A stretch of 5,460 bases of DNA from an uncultured Rhodobacter sp. GTDB taxonomy: Bacteria; Pseudomonadota; Alphaproteobacteria; Rhodobacterales; Rhodobacteraceae. The notes under the pieces were generated by a model, which did no database searches, was not told the DNA's origin, and worked only from the letters and a program-made list of their open reading frames with translations. A program made the translations under genes and the position numbers. Of the stretch, positions 1 to 5,460 are shown piece after piece; position 1 is the first letter of the stretch, and the number at the start of each line of letters is the position of its first letter. The stretch covers positions 1 through 5,460 of the forward strand of contig CALGTJ010000353.1 in NCBI GenBank assembly GCA_937901435.1, in the 5' to 3' direction.

Positions 1-1300
1 ATTCGTGCAATGGCGAAGGCTTGATAGGCCGCCCTGCCAATCTGTTGAAATGCGGAAACGGGATTTCGTGGCGCAGGCAGTAATCTTCCTCGGCTTTTAA
101 AACCTGCCATTCCTTGGTTGCATAGCTGCCAAAACGGCGCGGATCATAGTCGCGCATTGAAATATCGGCGGCACCATGCACCATCCAACGGGCCAGTTCC
201 CGCGTCAATCCTGGCCCCCAGCCGATGCCGATCTGCGTGCCACAACAGCACCAATAATTTTTTACACCAGGTGCTGGGCCGATTAGCGGATTGCCGTCAG
301 GCGGATGACTGATAGCGCCGTGAACTTCGCGTTGAATGCCAAGCTCGGCAAAGATCGGCATGCGGTTCAGGCTCTCCTCTAGCCAGGGCATGACCCGGTC
401 ATAGTCGGCATCAAACAGCCAGTTTTCATAGTCCCACGGGCAGTGATCGTGCCAAACGGAATTCGGGTTCTCTTTCTCGTAGATTCCGATCAGCCCGCGC
501 TTTTGCTCCATTCGAATGTAACCGGACACCTTCTTGTCGTCGCGGATCACGGGCAGTTCTTTGTCCAATGCTTCGAACTCCGGCACCGGTTCGGTCACAA
601 AGTAATGGTGCGTCATAGAGGTCATCGGCAGTTGCAGCCCCGACCATTCGCCCATTTGGCGCGCATAGGTGCCGCCTGCATTGACGACATGTTCGCAAGT
701 AATCGTGCCTTTGTCCGTCTCAACCTGCCACTCACCTGAGGGCAGTTGCGTGATGTTGGTCGCACGACATTGGCGGATGATTTTCACACCCTTTTGGCGG
801 GCACCCGCAGCCATCGCCATGGTGACGTTGGTCGGGTCGACGTGGCCATCGTCAGGTGTGTGAAGCGCGCCCAAGACACCTTCAAGGTTATAGAATGGAT
901 GCAACTCGGCCACCTTTTCTGGTCCGACAAGTTCGATATTGAACCCAAGCGAGCGCCCGACCGACAACGTATGACGGAGCCAATCCATCTCATCCTCAGT
1001 GTAGGCCAAACGGAACGACCCACAGCCGTGCCATGTCACGGGCTGACCAGTCTCTGCCTCCAATCCACCAGAATAAAGGCCGATGTTGTAATCGACACAT
1101 TTGCCCAACCCGAAGCTAGAGGTTGAGTGGGTGATCTGGCCCGCCGCGTGCCATGTGCTGCCGGACGTCAGTTCTGCCTTCTCTAGCAGCACAGTGTCTT
1201 TGCCCCACCCCTCATGGCCGAGGTGATAAGCAAGGCCTACGCCCATTACGCCGCCGCCAACAATGACAACGCGTGCGTGGCTTGGAAACTCATTCGTCAA
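1..1300 (-). CDS. Dimethylglycine/sarcosine dehydrogenase-like FAD oxidoreductase (GcvT-fusion family), 5' part, cut by window edge
   Basis: By family, this flavoprotein oxidises an N-methyl group of a dimethylglycine- or sarcosine-like amine and passes the one-carbon unit to tetrahydrofolate; it is cytoplasmic. The 433 visible residues begin with an FAD Rossmann motif GGGVMG (residues 15-20) and the ribose-binding Glu40 of LLEK. ELTSGSTWHAAG (43-54) follows; its His51 aligns with the histidine that binds FAD covalently in mammalian dimethylglycine dehydrogenase. Other family landmarks are DGHVDP (151-156), VVNAGG (205-210), PDGNPLIGP (334-342) and AGRPIKPSPL (422-431), the last leading into the expected folate-binding GcvT half, which is off the window. 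The start is TTG at 1300: an in-frame TAA lies at 1315-1313, no in-frame ATG lies between it and the GGGVMG motif, and GAGGA sits 7 bases upstream. The ATG at 1293 is out of frame. It is transcribed divergently from the regulator gene. The exact substrate is uncertain, and sarcosine or another N-methyl amino acid is possible. Confidence 0.88.
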   Translation of the reverse strand, partial: MTNEFPSHARVVIVGGGVMGVGLAYHLGHEGWGKDTVLLEKAELTSGSTWHAAGQITHSTSSFGLGKCVDYNIGLYSGGLEAETGQPVTWHGCGSFRLAYTEDEMDWLRHTLSVGRSLGFNIELVGPEKVAELHPFYNLEGVLGALHTPDDGHVDPTNVTMAMAAGARQKGVKIIRQCRATNITQLPSGEWQVETDKGTITCEHVVNAGGTYARQMGEWSGLQLPMTSMTHHYFVTEPVPEFEALDKELPVIRDDKKVSGYIRMEQKRGLIGIYEKENPNSVWHDHCPWDYENWLFDADYDRVMPWLEESLNRMPIFAELGIQREVHGAISHPPDGNPLIGPAPGVKNYWCCCGTQIGIGWGPGLTRELARWMVHGAADISMRDYDPRRFGSYATKEWQVLKAEEDYCLRHEIPFPHFNRLAGRPIKPSPLHE

Positions 1301-1307
1301 TGGATTG

Positions 1308-1312
1308 TCCTC
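1308..1312 (-). promoter_or_regulatory. Ribosome binding site supporting the TTG start of the flavoprotein gene
   Basis: On the minus strand this reads GAGGA, a good Shine-Dalgarno core, with 7 bases between it and the TTG at 1300-1298. Because the frame is closed by TAA immediately upstream (1315-1313), this site decides the start codon. Confidence 0.7.
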
Positions 1313-1330
1313 TTATGAGTCGTTTTTCTC

Positions 1331-1359
1331 TCGACAGGCTAATCGGACAACAGTACCAT
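1331..1359 (+). promoter_or_regulatory. Candidate sigma-70-type promoter for the RpiR-led operon
   Basis: TCGACA (1331-1336) matches the -35 consensus TTGACA at five of six positions, and TACCAT (1354-1359) matches the -10 consensus at four of six, with a 17-base spacer. Initiation about 7 bases after the -10 would fall at 1365-1368, on or next to the ATG at 1368. The match is modest and unproven. Confidence 0.35.
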
Positions 1360-1367
1360 CGTCAATC

Positions 1368-2255
1368 ATGAATGGGACAAATGTATCAAATACGATTCTC
1401 AAGCGTCTGGCAGGCGAGCTTCCTGAGCTGACACCTGAAGCGCGCAAGGCTGCAACTTATGTGCTGGAGAACCCCCGTGACGTAGGGGTGTCCACTGTGC
1501 GCGAAATCGCGCAGGCGGCAAACGTCAAACCTAACACGGTCGTGCGTATGGCGCGGCAAGTCGGCTTTGAAGGTTACGAGGATTTCCGCGCACCCTTTCG
1601 CGAAGCTATCAGGCGCGGTGCTGCAGACTTCCCTGATCGCGCGCGCTGGTTGCAAGAAATCCGCAAAACAGGCGACCTTGGCGGGCTTTACGCAGATATG
1701 GTGCGCGACGTGCTGGGCAACATCGAAGAAACCTTTGCCAATATTTCAACAGGGGACCTGAAAGTCGCAGCCGAGGCGATTTGGGCAGCGCGACGGGTTT
1801 TCACACTTGGGGTTGGCGTCAACAACTCTGTGGCGCGGAATTTCACCTATCTTGCTTCAACGGGGATGACCGAGTTTCATGCTATTCCTCGCCCCGGATC
1901 AACGCCAGTGGATGATTTGGCATGGGCCGACGGCCAAGACGTTCTGATTGCAATCACCTGCAGACCCTATCGATCAGAGGTGGTCGAGGCCGTTCGCATC
2001 GCCCGTGAACAGGGCATGGTCATCGTGGCACTATCAGACAGCCCAGCCAGCCCGATCATTCGGATGGCCAACCACAGGTTTGTCGTTTCAGTTGACACAC
2101 CGCAGTTCTTTCCCTCGTCAGTCAGCATCATCGCGTTACTTGAAACGCTACTGTCCTTTGTCATTTCGGTTGCAAGTGACGAAATTCCCGAACGCGTGGC
2201 GCGGTTTCACGCAAGACGCCATGAACTTGGCATGTATTACAGTGAGGACAAATGA
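1368..2255 (+). CDS. RpiR/MurR-family transcriptional regulator (HTH plus SIS domain)
   Basis: This 295-residue protein has the length and two-domain layout of RpiR regulators. The N-terminal HTH_6 domain covers about residues 8-84, with the helix-turn-helix at about 42-62 (STVREIAQAANVKPNTVVRM) followed by VGFEGYEDFR. A SIS domain covers about 130-270, beginning near VFTLGVGVNNS (144-154). RpiR SIS domains that bind sugar phosphates carry a serine-rich SxSGxT loop; here the corresponding segment reads TCRPYRSE (197-204), so the effector is probably not a sugar phosphate. I chose ATG 1368; the in-frame ATG at 1263 would place 35 extra non-family residues inside the divergent gene. No clear Shine-Dalgarno precedes 1368. 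The stop overlaps the next start as ATGA (2252-2255), so it is co-transcribed with, and probably controls, the catabolic genes and itself. Whether it activates or represses is unknown. Confidence 0.88.
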   Translation: MNGTNVSNTILKRLAGELPELTPEARKAATYVLENPRDVGVSTVREIAQAANVKPNTVVRMARQVGFEGYEDFRAPFREAIRRGAADFPDRARWLQEIRKTGDLGGLYADMVRDVLGNIEETFANISTGDLKVAAEAIWAARRVFTLGVGVNNSVARNFTYLASTGMTEFHAIPRPGSTPVDDLAWADGQDVLIAITCRPYRSEVVEAVRIAREQGMVIVALSDSPASPIIRMANHRFVVSVDTPQFFPSSVSIIALLETLLSFVISVASDEIPERVARFHARRHELGMYYSEDK

Positions 2256-3352
2256 CAAAACCACTTCGATCACTGGCAGCGCGCTATTATACCGATCCGC
2301 AGGTCTTCGAGATCGAGACCGCAGGGTTGTTGGCGCGGACGTGGCAATTCGGGTGTCATGCCTCCGAACTGACCGACATCGGCGATTATGCCACGTTTGA
2401 AATCGGGGGCGAGAGCCTGTTTGCCATTCGCGGGCGCGACGAAAAAATTCGGGTTTTCTATAATGTGTGCCAGCACCGCGCGCATCAGTTGGTGCAGGGA
2501 AAAGGCACAACGCGGGTTGTGGTCTGCCCCTATCATGCGTGGACATATGAGCTGACGGGCGAATTGCGCGCTGGCCCCAACATTAAGGCCGTCGAAGGGT
2601 TTGACAAATCTGACGTGTGCCTGAGCGAGGTCCGCGCAGAGGAATTCCTTGGTTTTGTCTTTGTAAACCTCGACCCAGACGCCGCCCCGATGGAAGAGTG
2701 GTTTCCAAATGCCCGCGCCGAACTGGAAGAATGGGTGCCCAATTGGGCGGAATTGAAGCCGCTGGAATGGGTGTCTATCCCCGAAAACTGCAACTGGAAG
2801 GTCTCGGTCGAGAATTACTCGGAGTGTTATCACTGCTCGCTAAACCATCCGACCTTCTCGAATGGGGTGGTCAAGCCTGAAACCTACGACATTCAACCGC
2901 AAGGCAAGTGTCTGCGACACACAACCGAATGTCAAAACCTCGAGAATATGACCTATGACGTCAATTCTGGCTTTGCGCATCAATACGAATATTCCAGCTG
3001 GTTCTTGTGGCCGATGTTTTCGTTCCAAGTCTATCCGGGCAATGTTCTGAACACCTATCACTGGCGCGCAATCGATGCGGGTCATGTGGTCGTCTGGAGA
3101 GGCTGGTACTCGGTCGGTGGAATTGACGATGAAAAGGTTCGAAAGCTCGCGCAGCAGGATCGGGCAACCACCGTGGAAGAAGACATTCACCTTGTCGAAA
3201 GCGTGCAGCGCGGGCTCGGCTCTCGCGGGTATCGGCCCGGCCCGCTGGTGATCGATCCTTGCGGTGGGGTGAATTCTGAACATCCCGTCATGCACCTGCA
3301 AAAGTGGATGCGCGATGCGATAGATGGTGGCGACAAAGGATCGGCAACTTGA
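2252..3352 (+). CDS. Rieske [2Fe-2S] non-heme iron oxygenase alpha subunit, CntA/YeaW-like
   Basis: This 366-residue cytoplasmic oxygenase component activates O2 at a mononuclear iron with electrons from a Rieske cluster. Cluster ligands are Cys73-x-His75 and Cys92-x2-His95 (CQH and CPYH, 16 residues between the pairs). The catalytic domain has ENYSECYHCSLNH (187-199): His194 and His199 are iron ligands and Glu191 takes the position of the bridging residue between subunits. Asp311 of VEEDIHLVE is the likely third iron ligand. The ending VESVQRGLGSRGYR (315-328) and SEH (342-344) resembles carnitine monooxygenase CntA/YeaW, which supports a quaternary-amine or N-methyl substrate; glycine betaine and stachydrine oxygenases are related alternatives. 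It starts at ATG 2252, overlapping the regulator stop, with GAGG close upstream (2244-2247). No reductase gene lies in the window. The family assignment is firm; the substrate is not known. Confidence 0.9.
   Translation: MTKPLRSLAARYYTDPQVFEIETAGLLARTWQFGCHASELTDIGDYATFEIGGESLFAIRGRDEKIRVFYNVCQHRAHQLVQGKGTTRVVVCPYHAWTYELTGELRAGPNIKAVEGFDKSDVCLSEVRAEEFLGFVFVNLDPDAAPMEEWFPNARAELEEWVPNWAELKPLEWVSIPENCNWKVSVENYSECYHCSLNHPTFSNGVVKPETYDIQPQGKCLRHTTECQNLENMTYDVNSGFAHQYEYSSWFLWPMFSFQVYPGNVLNTYHWRAIDAGHVVVWRGWYSVGGIDDEKVRKLAQQDRATTVEEDIHLVESVQRGLGSRGYRPGPLVIDPCGGVNSEHPVMHLQKWMRDAIDGGDKGSAT
3335..3340 (+). promoter_or_regulatory. Ribosome binding site supporting the TTG start of the aldehyde dehydrogenase
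   Basis: AAAGGA lies 8 bases before TTG 3349, inside the end of the Rieske gene. It favours this start over the upstream in-frame GTG at 3304, which has no comparable site and would add 15 residues unlike the family N-terminus. Confidence 0.6.
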
Positions 3353-4791
3353 AGACTTACTGGCAAAACTACATCGACGGCACATGGGTTGATGGCGGCG
3401 CAGGGCGGATCGACGTGTTTAACCCCGGCACTGGGGAAAAGCTTGCGGAACAGTCGCTTGCGGATGCAGGCGATGTTGACCGCGCCGTGATGGCCGCCCA
3501 GCGTGTGCATCTATCAGGCGCACTAGCCGATCTGCGGCCGGTTGAACGTGGGCGCATGGTGCAAGCCATGGGCCGCTATCTGATCGACCATATTGACGAG
3601 ATCGCGCAAGTGCTGACGCTCGAGCAAGGCAAACCCCTGTGGGAAGCGCGGATAGAGGTTGAAGGCGCCGCTCGCTATTTCGAATACTATGGCAATCAAG
3701 CGGAAACGGTCGAAGGGCGCTCGATCCCGCTTGGCAAAGGCTACTTTGACTTCACGACATATGAACCTTTTGGTGTTTCGGCCCAGATTATCCCTTGGAA
3801 CTACCCCATTGAAATGACCGCGCGATCTTTGTCGGCGGCTCTTGCAACAGGCAATGCTTGCGTGATCAAAACGCCTGAACTGACCCCGCTTAGCAACGCG
3901 TGGATGGCTCTTGCGGCCGAGGCCGTTGGCCTACCCAAAGGCGCGGTCAATATCCTGTGCGGTCTAGGGCGCGACGCGGGTGCAGCGCTGTCGACCCACC
4001 CGCTCGTCAACCAGATTGTGTTCACAGGATCGGTTCCAACTGGTATCGCCATCGCAACCGCTGCTGCCAGAAATGTCGTGCCTTGCGTGTTGGAGTTGGG
4101 CGGAAAGTCTGCTGCAATCGTTCATGACGATGCCGATCTGGACGCATTTGAGACTGACGTGCGATGGGGCATCTATTTCAACGCGGGGCAAGTTTGCTCT
4201 GCCATGAGCCGTGTGATCGCACATGAAAGCATTCACGACGAACTGGTCGAACGCATGGTCGGTGTCGCGCAATCACTAACCGTCAAGCCCGGCATCGACC
4301 AACCCGACTTTGGGCCGACAATGGGCGCAATGGTCTCCGAGGTACAGCGCGACCGCGCAGCAGAGATTGTTACGGCAGCGCAAGGCGAAGGGGCACAAGT
4401 CGTCACAGGCGGGCGCAAGATGAACATTCCTGGTGCGTTTCTTGAACCCACAATCGTCACAGGCGTCACCCCCGATATGACCATCGCAAACGAGGAGGTC
4501 TTCGGGCCGGTTCTGTCCGTCCTGAAATTCTCATCCGATACAGACGCGATTAAGATCGCAAACGGAACGCCCTACGGTCTCGTCGGCGGCGTTTTCACGC
4601 GCAATCTTGATCGCGCGACGACGGCAGCTCGTAAGCTGCGGGCGGGTCAGGTGTTCGTTAATGAATGGTATGCTGGCGGGGTTGAAACACCGTTTGGCGG
4701 CTATGGCAAATCGGGCTACGGCCGTGAAAAAGGGCGCGAAGCCCTCTGGAACTATGTACAGACCAAAAACGTCGCGATCAAGCTTGGTTGA
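3349..4791 (+). CDS. NAD-dependent aldehyde dehydrogenase, betaine-aldehyde/semialdehyde type
   Basis: The enzyme oxidises an aldehyde to its carboxylate with NAD(P)+ in the cytoplasm. From TTG 3349 it is 480 residues, normal for the family, and opens KTYWQNYIDGTW as typical members do. Visible motifs are PWNYP with Asn151 (oxyanion hole), KTPELTP with Lys174 and Glu177 (the Glu at the position that favours NAD+ over NADP+), FTGS (225-228), ELGGKS with general base Glu249, GQVCS with nucleophile Cys283, NEEVFGPV with Glu383, and the C-terminal PFGGYGKSGYGREKG segment. All catalytic residues are intact. Its start overlaps the Rieske stop as TTGA (3349-3352), so translation is probably coupled and expression matched. 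A longer form from GTG 3304 (495 residues) is possible but less likely. In context it should oxidise an aldehyde or semialdehyde formed after the oxygenase step; the specific aldehyde cannot be read from sequence. Confidence 0.9.
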   Translation: MKTYWQNYIDGTWVDGGAGRIDVFNPGTGEKLAEQSLADAGDVDRAVMAAQRVHLSGALADLRPVERGRMVQAMGRYLIDHIDEIAQVLTLEQGKPLWEARIEVEGAARYFEYYGNQAETVEGRSIPLGKGYFDFTTYEPFGVSAQIIPWNYPIEMTARSLSAALATGNACVIKTPELTPLSNAWMALAAEAVGLPKGAVNILCGLGRDAGAALSTHPLVNQIVFTGSVPTGIAIATAAARNVVPCVLELGGKSAAIVHDDADLDAFETDVRWGIYFNAGQVCSAMSRVIAHESIHDELVERMVGVAQSLTVKPGIDQPDFGPTMGAMVSEVQRDRAAEIVTAAQGEGAQVVTGGRKMNIPGAFLEPTIVTGVTPDMTIANEEVFGPVLSVLKFSSDTDAIKIANGTPYGLVGGVFTRNLDRATTAARKLRAGQVFVNEWYAGGVETPFGGYGKSGYGREKGREALWNYVQTKNVAIKLG

Positions 4792-4831
4792 GCGCGCAGA
4801 AAATGACCCGATCAAATTGAAAGGCTAAGAC

Positions 4832-5212
4832 ATGAGTGCATTCGACGAAGATCTTTTTTTAAAGGGCTTGGAACAACGCAAAGCCACACTTGGCGCGTCC
4901 TACGTTGAAAAGAACCTCGCCGCCGCGGATGATTTTACGCGGCCGTTTCAGGAAGCAATGACCGCATGGTGTTGGGGCTTTGGCTGGGGCGACGATGTGA
5001 TCGATGCCAAGACACGGTCCATGATGAACCTGTCGATGATCGGGGCATTGGGGAAAATGCATGAATGGGAAATTCACTGCCGTGGAGCGATTAACAACGG
5101 GGTCACATCGGACGAAATCCGCGCAATTATCCACGTCGTCGGCATCTATTGCGGCGTGCCGCAGGCGTTGGAGTGCTTTCGCGTCGCCCGAAAAGTTCTT
5201 GAAGAGGCCTGA
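4832..5212 (+). CDS. Carboxymuconolactone decarboxylase (CMD/PcaC-like) family protein
   Basis: This 126-residue protein has the size of a single-domain CMD-family member. The family core runs from DAKTRSMMNLSMIGALGKMHEW (58-79) through EIHCRGAINNGVTSDEIR (80-97) to IYCGVPQALECFRVAR (105-120), with Glu78 and His82 at the positions of the conserved ExxxH of the decarboxylase branch. The CxxC pair of AhpD-type peroxidases is missing at this site (only Cys83), so a lyase, isomerase or decarboxylase role is more likely than a redox one. An unusually tryptophan-rich stretch, WCWGFGWGDD (46-55), replaces the usual pocket loop before the core. The start is ATG 4832 with AAAGG (4820-4824) 7 bases upstream. 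It follows the aldehyde dehydrogenase by 40 bp and is probably the same transcript. Its substrate is unknown; the protocatechuate pathway genes that normally accompany PcaC are not present here. Confidence 0.85.
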   Translation: MSAFDEDLFLKGLEQRKATLGASYVEKNLAAADDFTRPFQEAMTAWCWGFGWGDDVIDAKTRSMMNLSMIGALGKMHEWEIHCRGAINNGVTSDEIRAIIHVVGIYCGVPQALECFRVARKVLEEA

Positions 5213-5460
5213 CGCTACGACTTCGCATCAATTCTGCTTCTGCAAATCGCGAACACTGCGTTCATGGCCAGGCGCAATCGGAAACTGATCAAGGCTGGGG
5301 CCCGCTTGAATGACCGCTTTTCGCGCTGCAAGGCGGCATCGCCAACTCGCTTGCGCAGCAATGCTTGTGCTGTGAGCGCATGCAGCATGATAATTGAATT
5401 CACAAGTTGGGCTCGTAGCCGCCATTTTCTGCACCTTGCCCAAAGGTCCGCTAAGGCCTG
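5213..5460. other. Downstream stretch with no recognisable gene
   Basis: Several frames stay open to the window edge. On the minus strand one frame ends at TAG 5217-5215 and another at TGA 5228-5226; on the plus strand the CMD frame stays open after its own stop. None translates to a family I recognise, and the minus-strand frame ending at 5215 uses several AGA and CGA codons that are scarce in the neighbouring genes. It may be the tail of a convergent gene entering from the right, or a decayed sequence. I see no U-tailed hairpin that would mark the operon end. Confidence 0.3.

Larger units (their letters stand above)
1301..1367. promoter_or_regulatory. Divergent intergenic control region between the flavoprotein gene and the RpiR-led operon
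   Basis: This 67 bp gap separates two genes transcribed away from each other, so it must hold both promoters unless transcription starts inside a gene. It carries the inverted pair TTGTCC (1305-1310) and GGACAA (1345-1350), a short inverted GTCG/CGAC pair (1319-1322, 1332-1335), and a promoter-like pair for the plus strand. For the minus strand only a weak -35-like TTGACG (1365-1360) is visible, without a convincing -10. An RpiR regulator encoded next to such a region usually acts on it, so control of both directions by the adjacent regulator is the natural inference. Confidence 0.6.
1305..1380. repeat. Three copies of the word AANNGGACAA, candidate operator half-sites
   Basis: The copies are AATCGGACAA at 1341-1350 and AATGGGACAA at 1371-1380 on the plus strand (nine of ten bases identical, exactly 30 bp apart), and AAGAGGACAA on the minus strand at 1314-1305, inverted relative to the other two and centred 40 bp from the nearer one. 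The spacings are near whole helical turns, as expected for sites bound on one face of DNA. The first copy also contains the flavoprotein ribosome binding site and the third lies in codons 2-5 of the regulator gene, so part of the match could be chance. GGACAA also occurs at 2246-2251, at the start of the Rieske gene. Confidence 0.35.

Noticed and set aside
1291..1293. Minus-strand ATG at 1293 as the flavoprotein start
   Set aside because: It is out of frame with the GGGVMG FAD motif; only TTG 1300 fits the frame and the ribosome binding site.
1263..1367. ATG 1263 as the start of the RpiR regulator, giving 330 residues
   Set aside because: The added 35 residues overlap the divergent flavoprotein gene and do not resemble an RpiR N-terminus; ATG 1368 gives the normal family length.
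1383..1393. GTAT-CAA-ATAC inverted repeat as an operator
   Set aside because: Four-base arms inside the regulator coding sequence are expected by chance, and no second copy is present.
3304..3348. GTG 3304 as the start of the aldehyde dehydrogenase
   Set aside because: The 15 extra residues (DARCDRWWRQRIGN region) are just the Rieske gene read in another frame, and TTG 3349 has a well-placed AAAGGA and a family-like N-terminus.
2270..3385. Long minus-strand open frames of 187 and 181 residues opposite the Rieske gene
   Set aside because: They have no recognisable domains and lie wholly or almost wholly opposite a gene with intact catalytic motifs; they are shadows of it.
4832..5212. AhpD-type alkylhydroperoxidase
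   Set aside because: The required CxxC redox pair is absent; the ExxxH of the decarboxylase branch is present instead.
5325..5359. GCTGC/GCAGC stem with inner GGCG-GCAT-CGCC hairpin as a terminator
   Set aside because: The pairing is short and broken and no T-run follows on either strand.

Overview
The window looks like a marine alphaproteobacterium, most likely a Rhodobacterales (Roseobacter-type) genome. That placement is an inference from the moderately high GC by eye, the codon choice, and the gene set: an N-methyl amine FAD oxidoreductase, a CntA-like Rieske oxygenase, and an RpiR/MurR-type regulator with a non-canonical ligand pocket. No sequence search was possible.

Layout. Positions 1-1300 (minus strand) hold the first 433 codons of a dimethylglycine/sarcosine dehydrogenase-like flavoprotein; its C-terminal part lies beyond the left edge. 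A 67 bp divergent intergenic region (1301-1367) separates it from a plus-strand operon of four genes: an RpiR-family regulator (1368-2255), a Rieske non-heme iron oxygenase alpha subunit of the CntA/YeaW type (2252-3352), an NAD-type aldehyde dehydrogenase (TTG start, 3349-4791) and a small carboxymuconolactone-decarboxylase-family protein (4832-5212). The first three plus-strand genes overlap by 4 bases at each junction (ATGA, TTGA), and a 40 bp gap precedes the fourth. The last 248 bases contain no gene I can recognise.

How the genes may work together. The set reads as a ligand-controlled catabolic module for a quaternary or N-methylated compound. The Rieske enzyme would open the attack on the substrate by monooxygenation, the aldehyde dehydrogenase would oxidise a (semi)aldehyde product, the CMD-fold protein would handle a decarboxylation, isomerisation or related step, and the divergent flavoprotein would oxidatively remove an N-methyl group. 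The CntA-like oxygenase points towards carnitine, gamma-butyrobetaine, stachydrine or glycine betaine. The CMD-fold protein is not part of those known routes and suggests a ring-derived substrate such as an N-methylated pyridine carboxylate (homarine, trigonelline). The substrate cannot be read from the sequence. No reductase partner for the oxygenase lies in the window.

The divergent region carries three copies of a AANNGGACAA word that are candidate operator half-sites, plus a promoter-like pair placed so that the regulator mRNA could be leaderless. Both the flavoprotein and the aldehyde dehydrogenase appear to start with TTG.
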